64,000 bases of DNA, from contig NZ_JAGHKO010000011.1 of the NCBI RefSeq assembly GCF_017742245.1, positions 522,518-586,517 of the forward strand, written 5' to 3'. The first letter of the stretch is position 1. Each line of letters begins with the position of its first letter. Positions 43,647 to 51,837 of this stretch are shown here, in pieces. The notes under the pieces were generated by a model that was not told the DNA's origin, ran no database searches, and saw nothing but the letters and a program-made list of their open reading frames with translations. A program made the translations under genes and the position numbers. The stretch is from Niastella soli (lineage in GTDB: Bacteria; Bacteroidota; Bacteroidia; Chitinophagales; Chitinophagaceae).

Positions 43647-46122
43647 TTTTTGTATTTATTTCTTTTTGAGCAGATTTAGGCAACTGGTTGATGAGGGCAC
43701 TATCAATCTCACTAAGTCTGTCCCAATTCTGGCTTTCAATAGCAAATCTCCCCGCATCAATCAAGGACTTGGCTTGCGTTTGATCATTCATCTTAGTAGA
43801 TTTTTGAGAAAGGTCCTTGAAAATCGAGATTAAAAATTCAGGTGTCCGCCAAAGGATCGTTACTACTATGGCATGCAATTCCTCAGTTTTTTCCTGTATT
43901 TTTATTGGGTTGGTGGAGCTTAAGAAAGCAGATTCCTGCACAACAATATCATTGAAATGTTTATGCTCATAATCATTGCCATTTTCATTTAATAATTTTT
44001 GACATTTTTCTTTAGTATCAAAATAATCAACTTTAGCTGCCGCTGTTCTTTTGTCTTTCGTAGCATTATCAATGGCTTGAGCGAGTTTTCTTTTCCTATC
44101 TTCAAGCTGATATCGTTTATCTGTTACATCATCATCAGTTAAAGCCTCGGCATTTTCGGAAATGTTTTCCATGTCCTTTTTTAGGCAGGAAAGCTCTTTT
44201 GCGGCTTCAAAGTTTTCTTTTTCCGTTGCTTCTTCAATTTCCTCCTCTAACTTATCGGATAGACTTTCAATATCCAATTTTAGAGCATTAATGGGAGTAT
44301 GTCTCTCCTTTGGGTTAAAGGTTTGTTTGAACTCCTGATCTGCCATGTTTAAATACACGGAGATAGTTAAATCTCTGGACTCAGTCATTTGTAGTGTAAC
44401 CTCAATATCTGAGCCTTTGTGTACATCTCTTGCAATATTTCTACCAGAAAGTTCCATAAAGCCAATTGATTTATTTGCTTCAGGTAAGGATGTTTGGGGC
44501 CCCTCTAAAACATTAACCCGAATAATTTCTTCAGTCGAGCCCTTTATTACAGTTTTGTTTAGAATTCTTGTAAATGTTCTTTTAAGAGGCAAGATTGAGT
44601 TTTTTTGAAATGCTGGCAATAGTTTTGTCTCCCCTTTTAAATCATCATCATCCACTTCCAAGCAAATATCCTCGGGTAGGGGTTGACCACTTATGCCAAA
44701 ACCACTGTTTATTCCAATCATATCAACATCTGTTTCAACTATATTATTTTGATTGTCATAAACTGTAATTTTAAAAAAGTTATAAGCATTTTCAACCAGT
44801 GGTAAATCTTCATTAATCCTTTCGGTTAGTTTCTTTAACCCAGTATCAAATCCTCCATCCTCTCTTGTTATTCGATAAAAAAGGCCATTTATATCGCCTG
44901 AGATCCTTGCCGAAAATAGTTCCTCCTTTTCTTTTGATGCTTTTTGGTATGCAGCCCTGATAGATATACTTGTTCCTTTTTTAGGTTTATCATCATTGGG
45001 TAACTGTTTAGGCTTTGTAGCTGCATAATAAGCTGCACCAATAGCTACTGCTGTTGTTGGATCAATTTCACAATTAATTGGAATTTGTAAAACTTCCTCA
45101 ACTCGTTGCCGAACAAAAGGTATAAAGGTGGAGCCTCCGACCATTAAAGTAAATTGAACATCATTTGCTTTCAAAGTATTCCTGGTCAAAATCTTTTTAA
45201 CCATCTCAATAGTACTGTCGGTATGCTGTTTTATCAGTTCATTAAATTCTGAACGTGTAATAGTAAGCTCGAAATCCACATCAGCGTTATTCTCATCTTG
45301 AAATCCTGTTACTTCTATTTCTGTTGATGACCTTGCAGAAAGATCAATTTTAGCTTTTTCTGCTGAATTCAATAGGATATAATATTTGGCGTTATACTTT
45401 CCTGAAGCACTTTTCATTTCATCTTCAAGGTTCTCAAAACTGTACCTTTCAGTAATTTTGGGAATGAGAATTTTCTCTACAATCAACCTGTCAAAGTCAG
45501 AGCCACCTAAGAAATTATCCCCTTCATGGTCTAATACTTTCATTTCTCCATCCTTAATTTTAATGAGGGCTACATCGAATGTACCTCCTCCAAAATCATA
45601 AACCAGCCATTGACCATCAGTTAAGTCTTTTTCTTTTTTCATATTGGCATATGCTAAACTTGCCGCAATTGGTTCTTGCAATAAAACTACTTGCTTAAAT
45701 CCAGCCTGAATTCCTGCTTCCTTTGTTGCATTGGATTGTATTGTATCAAATGAAGCTGGAATGGTAATAATAGCCGCCTGTGGGGATTCACCAGGCGGCA
45801 AAAAAGTCTTTAGTTCTTTAAGAACAATAGCTGAAAGTTCTATAGGTGTTTTGGATTCGCTTATTGACTTGATTTTAAAACTCTCCGATGTTCCCATTTT
45901 TCTTTTAAAAACACCAACAACACTTTTTGGATCTTTTTCTAAAAGCTCTTTGGCTTTGCTTCCAACAAATATTTTATCTTTTTTAAACCCGACAACAGAA
46001 GGTAGTGTGTTTCTGCCATAGTCAGTTGGATTATTAAAGACGTTTATTTCCCCTTTGACAAATTTTGCTATAGCTGAGTTTGTTGTACCTAAGTCAATTC
46101 CTATATTGATCATGTTTTCCAT
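43636..46122 (-). CDS. Hsp70-family chaperone with long C-terminal coiled coil
   Basis: ATP-dependent chaperone; 828 residues against about 630 for DnaK. The nucleotide-binding domain is intact: IGIDLGTTNSAIAKF (phosphate 1), AIITIPASFDTIQSNATKEA, LQEPIAASLAY, LVYDFGGGTFDVALI (phosphate 2) and TLMVGGSTFIPFVRQRVEEV. The substrate-binding part is very divergent, and the C-terminus is a long charged coiled coil (IESLSDKLEEEIEEATEKEN and following). Start may be ATG 46122 or 46113. It lies 7 bases after the GrpE-like gene and overlaps the next gene. It is a dedicated Hsp70 of this operon, not the housekeeping DnaK. Confidence 0.93.
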   Translation of the reverse strand: MENMINIGIDLGTTNSAIAKFVKGEINVFNNPTDYGRNTLPSVVGFKKDKIFVGSKAKELLEKDPKSVVGVFKRKMGTSESFKIKSISESKTPIELSAIVLKELKTFLPPGESPQAAIITIPASFDTIQSNATKEAGIQAGFKQVVLLQEPIAASLAYANMKKEKDLTDGQWLVYDFGGGTFDVALIKIKDGEMKVLDHEGDNFLGGSDFDRLIVEKILIPKITERYSFENLEDEMKSASGKYNAKYYILLNSAEKAKIDLSARSSTEIEVTGFQDENNADVDFELTITRSEFNELIKQHTDSTIEMVKKILTRNTLKANDVQFTLMVGGSTFIPFVRQRVEEVLQIPINCEIDPTTAVAIGAAYYAATKPKQLPNDDKPKKGTSISIRAAYQKASKEKEELFSARISGDINGLFYRITREDGGFDTGLKKLTERINEDLPLVENAYNFFKITVYDNQNNIVETDVDMIGINSGFGISGQPLPEDICLEVDDDDLKGETKLLPAFQKNSILPLKRTFTRILNKTVIKGSTEEIIRVNVLEGPQTSLPEANKSIGFMELSGRNIARDVHKGSDIEVTLQMTESRDLTISVYLNMADQEFKQTFNPKERHTPINALKLDIESLSDKLEEEIEEATEKENFEAAKELSCLKKDMENISENAEALTDDDVTDKRYQLEDRKRKLAQAIDNATKDKRTAAAKVDYFDTKEKCQKLLNENGNDYEHKHFNDIVVQESAFLSSTNPIKIQEKTEELHAIVVTILWRTPEFLISIFKDLSQKSTKMNDQTQAKSLIDAGRFAIESQNWDRLSEIDSALINQLPKSAQKEINTKIGF

Positions 46123-46129
46123 GGTATCG

Positions 46130-46510
46130 TTATTGTGGTTTAGTTTGTTTTTTTGATTCTACAACTACAATTGCTTTTTGAACAATTATATTCATTCCTC
46201 CCTTGCGATAACGAATAATAGGCTTAATCACTTCAATGATTTTTAAATTTTCCGTACTTGTTCCAGCAATACTTGCTTCGCAGTCTGTTCTTGTTTCGTT
46301 ATAATCTTCGCCTAATGGGTTATAATAGATGAATCCCTGCGGTTCACCTCCGGTTTGATTGCCTAAATCGTTTTCAAGAATCTCCTTGAGCTTATTAATA
46401 TTACGTTGTATTGAGTGGGGCTCTTGAATTTGAGCTATTTTTTTTTCAATCTCAAATACTTGGTTAACGATATCAAGGAAAAATTTTGGTGCCTTTATTT
46501 GTTCTTGCAT
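46130..46510 (-). CDS. Minimal GrpE-like nucleotide exchange factor
   Basis: 126 residues. The N-terminal half is a short coiled coil (IVNQVFEIEKKIAQIQ ... INKLKEILEND). The C-terminal half copies the GrpE beta-domain pattern: TRTDCEASIAG, then LKIIEVIKPIIRYRKGGMNI followed by IVQKAIVVVES, where GrpE reads G-x-V-x-E-V-x-x-x-G-Y-x-x-x-x-x-V-x-R-P-A-x-V-x-V. It is shorter than GrpE (about 180). It lies 7 bases before the Hsp70 gene, so it is probably the nucleotide exchange partner. The assignment is by pattern and position. Confidence 0.7.
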   Translation of the reverse strand: MQEQIKAPKFFLDIVNQVFEIEKKIAQIQEPHSIQRNINKLKEILENDLGNQTGGEPQGFIYYNPLGEDYNETRTDCEASIAGTSTENLKIIEVIKPIIRYRKGGMNIIVQKAIVVVESKKQTKPQ

Positions 46511-46519
46511 TCTAAATGT

Positions 46520-48445
46520 TTAGTTGTAGAAGAAATCTGATTCAGAAGTCTGTTTTGTTGACATATTACCATTGGCAACTGTATAAAGTGTTATCGAACC
46601 CGTTGTATAGCTATAATCTGAATTCTCAACTGTTATACGATCACTATAATTATCCGATTTGCTAAAATGCACATCAGATTCAAACGCACCTTTTGTGCCG
46701 CAAAAATTTTCCAATTTTGGATTCCAATCATTACCATAATACACCTTAAGATAGTACGTGCCGCTGGGAACATTTGTCATTTTAAAACTAGATCCGGCTT
46801 TTATATATTCATTTCTTATTGTTGTTCCAGTCATTACATTTACAAGACAAACTATTGCATCTGAAGCATTGCTATTGTCAAAGTTAATCCATGCTTGACC
46901 TGCATATCTTCCTTTACCAAAACAGCCATCAAGAGGTGATGCGCCATCTTTTAATTGATTTCCCTTGTAGGGGCTTTCTGTTTTAATCGGCTCCGTGTAC
47001 ATTGGAGTTACATTCGTAACTGAGGTGTCGTATGTTTTGGGGCTATATGAATTACTGTTGTTGGGTGTGGAATAGTCAGTGCTTTTGTAACTGCTAGGAG
47101 AACTTGGGGAATTGCTGGAATTTGCTAAATAGGAAATAAATCCGATAATGGCAGCAATACCTAATAACCACAAGCATCCAGAATTATCTGTGGTGGATGT
47201 TGAACTGCTGCTTGATGTAGTGTTTTTAGTTGTTCGTCCAGTTTTGTGGATTTCTTGCTGCTTCGCATCAATTTTACGTTTTAACTCGTTTAGTTGGCTT
47301 TTTGCTTCAAGTAAATTTTGAGTTGTTGTCTGATTTAATTTATCAATACTATGTGCTTTAGTAATTAAAGCAATGGCCGCATTAATATCGCTATAGTTAT
47401 TCCAAACCTCAACTGATATTGCACGAAATATTAGTGCTATTTGATTCCTTATTTCATCAAATGTAGAGTCTAATGCATTAACTTCGGCAATATCAATTTT
47501 AGACGAAATCCAAGTTGTTAAATTTGAAACTGTCAGGGTTTTGTTCTTTAAGCCTTCAATTTTGGATTTTGCATCAAGAATAAGTGAAGCATATTTTCTT
47601 AAAATCGGCTCATGCCTGGCTTCTTCATCTCGTCTGCTTTTAATTGCATTAAGTTGGTTGTAATCTTCGGTCAGGCTTTGTTTTGAAATTCCGTTTATAT
47701 CAAAATCCAAAGCATAAGAAATTAAGTCAAGAGCCACATTAGCATCATTGAATGTATTAAATACGTTGACCGATAAATTTCTAATTGAAGTAGCGCATTG
47801 ATTTCTCGTGCTTTGAAAGTATTGAGGTAAAGTATTTATTTTATCTATATCAAGTTTTTCCTGAACCAAAAATAAAACTTCTTCTATGTTAGTCTCATCA
47901 TAAATACTTTCTTCATTTTTAATATCCCGTGTGGCTTGGTCAATTTCATTGATGCTTTCTTTAATAGTTGCCCCCAGACTTTTATAAAGTTTGTCTTTGT
48001 CAAAATGGTTAACAGGTGGGTTTATGGATAGGATTTTATTAAGAAGATCTATGTTGTTATTTTGATACGCTTTGAATAACGCTCTGTCATATTGTTCGGA
48101 AAACCATGGGCTAATTAAATTTATAAATTCAGGAAGTTGATAAATACTTTCTTGCCTGAATGAAGAAAAAATATTTTCTTTTCCTGTAGCCAAAAAATCA
48201 TTTAAGTCAGAATAATTGGCAATAAAATGATAAAACTCTATTTTGTCATTTGATTCCAACTCATTTATAGCTTTTTCACAGTCAGACTTTGCCAAACTGG
48301 TTCCCTTATATTCAAAATGGTGGTCGTCTGAAAGGTCAATATCAGCAAATAAGATTCTCTTGGCCTTTTTGATAATGGCACTATCTATATTATTTACTTC
48401 AGCTTTTTGAAGATTCAATATTTCAATAGGATTGATAAATCTCAT
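46520..48445 (-). CDS. Membrane-anchored protein with J-like N-terminus
   Basis: 641 residues. The N-terminus (INPIEILNLQKAEVNNIDSA then IIKKAKRILFADIDL) has the helix pattern of a J-domain start (N-x-x-E-I-L-x-L), but no HPD is found, so it is at most a J-like domain. About 330 residues of helical repeats follow; one segment recurs (RNQCATSIRNLSVNVFNTFN and RNQIALIFRAISVEVWNNYS). A Ser/Thr-rich linker leads to one membrane helix (CLWLLGIAAIIGFISYLAN, about 425-443). The C-terminal about 190 residues, beyond a Ser/Asn/Pro-rich stalk, form a beta-rich domain with GTYYLKVYYGNDW. With Hsp70 and the GrpE-like protein it would make a three-part chaperone tethered to the membrane. Confidence 0.6.
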   Translation of the reverse strand: MRFINPIEILNLQKAEVNNIDSAIIKKAKRILFADIDLSDDHHFEYKGTSLAKSDCEKAINELESNDKIEFYHFIANYSDLNDFLATGKENIFSSFRQESIYQLPEFINLISPWFSEQYDRALFKAYQNNNIDLLNKILSINPPVNHFDKDKLYKSLGATIKESINEIDQATRDIKNEESIYDETNIEEVLFLVQEKLDIDKINTLPQYFQSTRNQCATSIRNLSVNVFNTFNDANVALDLISYALDFDINGISKQSLTEDYNQLNAIKSRRDEEARHEPILRKYASLILDAKSKIEGLKNKTLTVSNLTTWISSKIDIAEVNALDSTFDEIRNQIALIFRAISVEVWNNYSDINAAIALITKAHSIDKLNQTTTQNLLEAKSQLNELKRKIDAKQQEIHKTGRTTKNTTSSSSSTSTTDNSGCLWLLGIAAIIGFISYLANSSNSPSSPSSYKSTDYSTPNNSNSYSPKTYDTSVTNVTPMYTEPIKTESPYKGNQLKDGASPLDGCFGKGRYAGQAWINFDNSNASDAIVCLVNVMTGTTIRNEYIKAGSSFKMTNVPSGTYYLKVYYGNDWNPKLENFCGTKGAFESDVHFSKSDNYSDRITVENSDYSYTTGSITLYTVANGNMSTKQTSESDFFYN

Positions 48446-48449
48446 TTAA

Positions 48450-49079
48450 TTACCTTCTTCGTGTTACAATATAAAATTGCCAAGTATATTTTGTATTGCT
48501 TTGCAATGTTTCAGTACCATAGTTAGGAATAACTCCTGGAGCAGAAGCAATAAAATTATAAGTTGTTGGAGAAAGTGCAATATTCCTTTTTTCCTTTGGA
48601 GTAAAAGAATAGAATTGGGAGTTTAATTTTAAAGTGAGAGTAAGGGAAGTGTTATTAAAGATTTCAATTTGAGATTCGTAATCTTCAGTCGAACCGTTAG
48701 GAGTAAATAGTCCGTCTTCACTTTTAGGTAGTTGCTTTCCAATCGTAACGAATGATTTGTGAACATAACCGGTTTTGTTTGTTCTAATATCAATTATGTT
48801 ATAAAAATCATATTCTGTTTCGAGCGAAACGATAAATATTTGTGTGCCCGGCTTTAAGGAACTGATTGTTTTGTATTCTGAGCCAGGCCCTTCCCTGAAA
48901 TTTACTTGTTTACTAATCGCCCCAAGATATGATTGCCCAGTGGCAATCAATACATGGCAAATAATTAGAGCGCAAAGAAACAGTTTTCTCAAATTACTTT
49001 TCTGCAGAAACAAGAATGGAAAAAAGATTCTGGATGAAACGGTTAGTGTTCCGCTATACGGTGGCTTTCGAAAGATCAT
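48450..49079 (-). CDS. SH3-domain exported protein
   Basis: 209 residues as called from ATG 49079. The true start may be TTG at 48990-48992, which gives a clean signal peptide (LRKLFLCALIICHVLIATGQ). A bacterial SH3 domain follows (KQVNFREGPGSEYKTISSLK PGTQ..., YVHKSF), then a C-terminal beta-rich segment with EIFNNTSLTLTLKLNSQF. Its C-terminal domain and that of the next protein are both extracytoplasmic, so both could sense the envelope. It is the first gene of the seven-gene operon, 4 bases before the J-like gene. Confidence 0.75.
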   Translation of the reverse strand: MIFRKPPYSGTLTVSSRIFFPFLFLQKSNLRKLFLCALIICHVLIATGQSYLGAISKQVNFREGPGSEYKTISSLKPGTQIFIVSLETEYDFYNIIDIRTNKTGYVHKSFVTIGKQLPKSEDGLFTPNGSTEDYESQIEIFNNTSLTLTLKLNSQFYSFTPKEKRNIALSPTTYNFIASAPGVIPNYGTETLQSNTKYTWQFYIVTRRR

Positions 49080-49529
49080 AAAAAGGGTTTAAGGCGGCGG
49101 TGGTTACTCAAATAAATATACGCTTCTTTTACCGCCCTTCAAAATAGAGCCATTTTATTGATCTAAATCAATATTTCGTAATTAATAAGCATGAAAACTA
49201 TCCGCTGTCAGCGATTGGAAATATTCTCGTTAATCAAGTCTTGGTAGGAGATTTGTCAAGGTCAGTGGAAGTTTTGTAAAGTGGTGGGGTTAACCATGTA
49301 ATTTAAGAAAAGCCTCAAGTAGCACTTTGCCAGTAGATATTTATTTAGGGGGTAAAGTTATTAAACAGTAAACTTTGGCAACTGCGAAGCCGTTTTTATC
49401 GGCCATAATTGCAACGTGTCAACGAAACAAGAAATGTGATTTGTTCCAAAAGATCTACCGTTTGTCATATCTACTAGACCTACCATAAAACTTCATTTTA
49501 AAAAGCTAGTCAATATCTGAAACTTTCAC
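49080..49529. other. Intergenic region upstream of the Hsp70 operon
   Basis: About 450 bases that must contain the promoter of the minus-strand operon. No perfect complement of TAnnTTTG was found; near matches such as CAAATAAATA at about 49109 exist. No gene is seen. Confidence 0.4.
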
Positions 49530-51203
49530 TCAATCTCGTTGATTTGCAGAAGGGTCGAAAAACTTCTCAATATCTCTTTTTCTGGCCTCCTCATCTATAT
49601 CATCGCGAAATGCAATATTCAACTTATTACATAAAGCTGAAGCACAGTTTACATTTTTCAACTCCGCTAATTGGCTTATTCGCTTTCTTTGAGCTTCTGT
49701 TAAAGGTCCAAGTTGCTTTTCATTGTATAACAATATATCGCATACTACACTTCCCATTCTGTCAAAAAGAATCTGGTCATAAGAGTTTAAGTCACTCCAA
49801 TCATTGCCTAACTCATTTTTCAACTTCTCATATTGTCCGCCAAATTGTTCATCCATTAAATCAGATGTGTGAACCAATTGTAAGTAATACTGCTTAGCGA
49901 GTGATTCATGAAACTGATGTTTTTTGAAATCGTAATACTTATTGATAAACGCAGAACGAAATTGAGCTAAAGAAGTTTCGACCGTTTGAATAACTACAGA
50001 TGCTTGATTAGGGCCAAGATGGATCAATTTTTCCTCCGGAATATAGAAGAGTTCTGAATTTAATAAATTCTTTACCTTTTCACGCAAGGATGGCATCATA
50101 ATTAAAGACTGCTTCGAAATTTTTGCAAAAATTCTTTCACAAACCCATAAGTATCGCATAATCGGCCTGTCTGAGAGGTGAAAAAGACACAAATTCAGCC
50201 AATCTTCCAATAACTCTGATATAGATTTCCTATTGTAACTAATGGAATCGAGCCCAACTGCTTTAGCTTGAAATAAAAAATGAAGTACATGCGGGTAATA
50301 ATAATAGTTAACGGGATAGGGATTTTCCAATAGTAACCTGGAAAAAAAAGTGTACTCATTAAATGAGTATTTAGACCGATTATTCACGAGGCGGGTCACA
50401 AGTTTATCTGCAACATAATTAATTTCAAATCTAACTCTTATGTTTTGAAAAACGGAATAAACAGATGTCGAAATATCTTCCTGGTCAAGGAGCTTTAAAG
50501 CCTCATTCTCAGGATGATTTTTGAAGTAAATTTCTCTCGCAGCTTCCTCAACTTTCCCTCGAACGCGCGCAGCTTTCTCCTTTACTTCATCAATAAATTC
50601 ATCCAATCTTTCTATTCTTATTTCAGAGGCAAATACTTTTTCAATTTGATCAAGAATCTTCTCTTTTACCATGGGTAAAATTTGAGTAGCACCAACATAT
50701 TGATCCAGTTCCAGGAACTTTTCGGGTAAATCTGTATGTTTAATTGCCAGGATGGGAGTAAGCTTCCCAGCCAGCGTATCTCTATCATACAATTGAATAT
50801 ACCAGCCGTTGCTGACTACAAAATATCTACAGTTAACCTCTGGGTGTTGGCTATAAAAAAAAGCCTGTTCCACATCTTTTGCACGTATCTTGGGAGGACG
50901 TAAAGGATTTCGACATTTTCCTTCTTTTGCTTCTATTAGCCAGAAGTATTGCTTTCGAAGGCTACATATATAATCTAACTTAATTCTTTTACTGCCAGGA
51001 TAAAGTGATAAATTATTCAATGGGAAGCTCTGCTCAAGAGAAATCGAATAATCGGTCCCACTTTGGTATCCCAACAATTTAAGAAGCTCAATCAAAAAAA
51101 ATTCCCTTACTTCAGTTTCATTGTATTTGGAAAAATCCAATTTGGAGAGTCTTTTCAGTTGCAACAATTCGGCATCGCTAATTAGAGGGCGAAATTTTTT
51201 CAT
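49530..51203 (-). CDS. Stand-alone HsdR_N-like nuclease protein
   Basis: 557 residues. The N-terminus carries a type I restriction R-protein-like nuclease: EVREFFLIELLKLLGYQSG (Glu31-x-x-x), IKLDYICSLRKQYFWLIEAK (Asp77, Glu91, Lys93), then Q-rich KDVEQAFFYSQHPEVNCRYF and VSNGWYIQLYD. The remaining about 400 residues are helical with no helicase motif, so it is not a truncated HsdR but a separate architecture. No methyltransferase or specificity subunit is adjacent. It is the last cargo gene, with its start about 300 bases from attR. Role in defence is inferred from the nuclease domain and location. Confidence 0.75.
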   Translation of the reverse strand: MKKFRPLISDAELLQLKRLSKLDFSKYNETEVREFFLIELLKLLGYQSGTDYSISLEQSFPLNNLSLYPGSKRIKLDYICSLRKQYFWLIEAKEGKCRNPLRPPKIRAKDVEQAFFYSQHPEVNCRYFVVSNGWYIQLYDRDTLAGKLTPILAIKHTDLPEKFLELDQYVGATQILPMVKEKILDQIEKVFASEIRIERLDEFIDEVKEKAARVRGKVEEAAREIYFKNHPENEALKLLDQEDISTSVYSVFQNIRVRFEINYVADKLVTRLVNNRSKYSFNEYTFFSRLLLENPYPVNYYYYPHVLHFLFQAKAVGLDSISYNRKSISELLEDWLNLCLFHLSDRPIMRYLWVCERIFAKISKQSLIMMPSLREKVKNLLNSELFYIPEEKLIHLGPNQASVVIQTVETSLAQFRSAFINKYYDFKKHQFHESLAKQYYLQLVHTSDLMDEQFGGQYEKLKNELGNDWSDLNSYDQILFDRMGSVVCDILLYNEKQLGPLTEAQRKRISQLAELKNVNCASALCNKLNIAFRDDIDEEARKRDIEKFFDPSANQRD

Positions 51204-51363
51204 ATTTCGAACAATGTAGACTGCAAGACTAGATTCGTTGATTACTCAGGTCAACATGGTTGATCCGGTAAAAATTAATTTGGCGAGCAGGTACAATATT
51301 TTTTAAAAGCTTATCTTAATTGGGGCAATATAAAACACTTTTTAATTCTATTAAACAATATAT

Positions 51364-51371
51364 TATATTTG
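51364..51371 (+). promoter_or_regulatory. Outward-facing -7 box near attR
   Basis: TATATTTG on the plus strand points out of the island, with no plus-strand gene after it before the tRNA-scar terminator at 51525. It may be chance in A+T-rich DNA or an excision-related promoter. Confidence 0.25.
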
Positions 51372-51450
51372 TTCTGACAGGCAGAAACTGTTAAAAAGTG
51401 TGCGAAACAGGCACACTAACGGGCACGTAAATAGGCTCTTTAATTATTTG

Positions 51451-51470
51451 TGACACACCTTTGACACACC
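51451..51470 (+). repeat. TGACACACC iterons beside attR
   Basis: Two copies (51451-51459 and 51462-51470) spaced 11 bases, 34 bases before the attR core. The same nonamer is repeated beside attL, which ties the two ends to one integrase. Confidence 0.75.
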
Positions 51471-51503
51471 AGGGTTTAAATAATTGATATCCAGAATTTA
51501 AGA

Positions 51504-51520
51504 ATTCCTGTTCTGGGCAC
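51504..51520 (+). other. attR: right attachment core
   Basis: ATTCCTGTTCTGGGCAC, identical over 17 bases to the 3' end of tRNA-Leu at 22416-22432. The rest of the tRNA is absent here. Confidence 0.88.
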
Positions 51521-51524
51521 GAAA

Positions 51525-51566
51525 AGTAAAAGAGCCTCAAGTCGTTGAACTTGAGGCTCTTTTACT
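51525..51566. terminator. Displaced native terminator of tRNA-Leu
   Basis: A perfect 18-bp stem (51525-51542 with 51549-51566) and a 6-base loop CGTTGA. Before integration it would have directly followed the tRNA gene. The segment 51567-51837 shows no gene. Confidence 0.85.
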
Positions 51567-51837
51567 TTAAATCAATTTTTCCTTTTTTGACGGCCAAATT
51601 TCAAATCGTTTCACTTTCAGAAACTAAGTTTGCTCCTATTCGCCATCGCTTCTTTGCACAATCTTAGGAACATACAGGTGTATTTTAAAATTTCCTATTA
51701 TTGGGATAACCTAAATCTTCTATCTCCTGGTTCGATAATTCTCTTACGTGGGGCACCACATTGGAAAGCTCCGAATTTTTGGAACTTTCTTTATTTTCAG
51801 CTGAATTCGGCATAAAAAGCAAGATGTTATTGAATTA

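Larger units (their letters stand above)
22416..51520. mobile_element. Integrative genomic (defence) island in tRNA-Leu
   Basis: The element is bounded by a 17-bp direct repeat of the tRNA-Leu 3' end, carries a tyrosine integrase 458 bases inside the left end, and has TGACACACC iterons close to both ends. Cargo: an XRE/S24-like regulatory module, a type I restriction-modification operon with a SIR2 remnant, AbiV-like, PD-(D/E)xK-like and nuclease-STAND proteins, an Hsp70-based seven-gene operon and an HsdR_N-like nuclease. No conjugation, relaxase, replication or phage structural genes are seen, so it is either mobilised in trans or passively transferred. Much of the cargo looks more A+T-rich than the flanking Sus and receptor genes, consistent with transfer. 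Confidence 0.85.

Noticed and set aside
22416-51520. Prophage or conjugative element
   Set aside because: No terminase, portal, capsid, tail, relaxase, Tra or replication genes were seen between the att sites.
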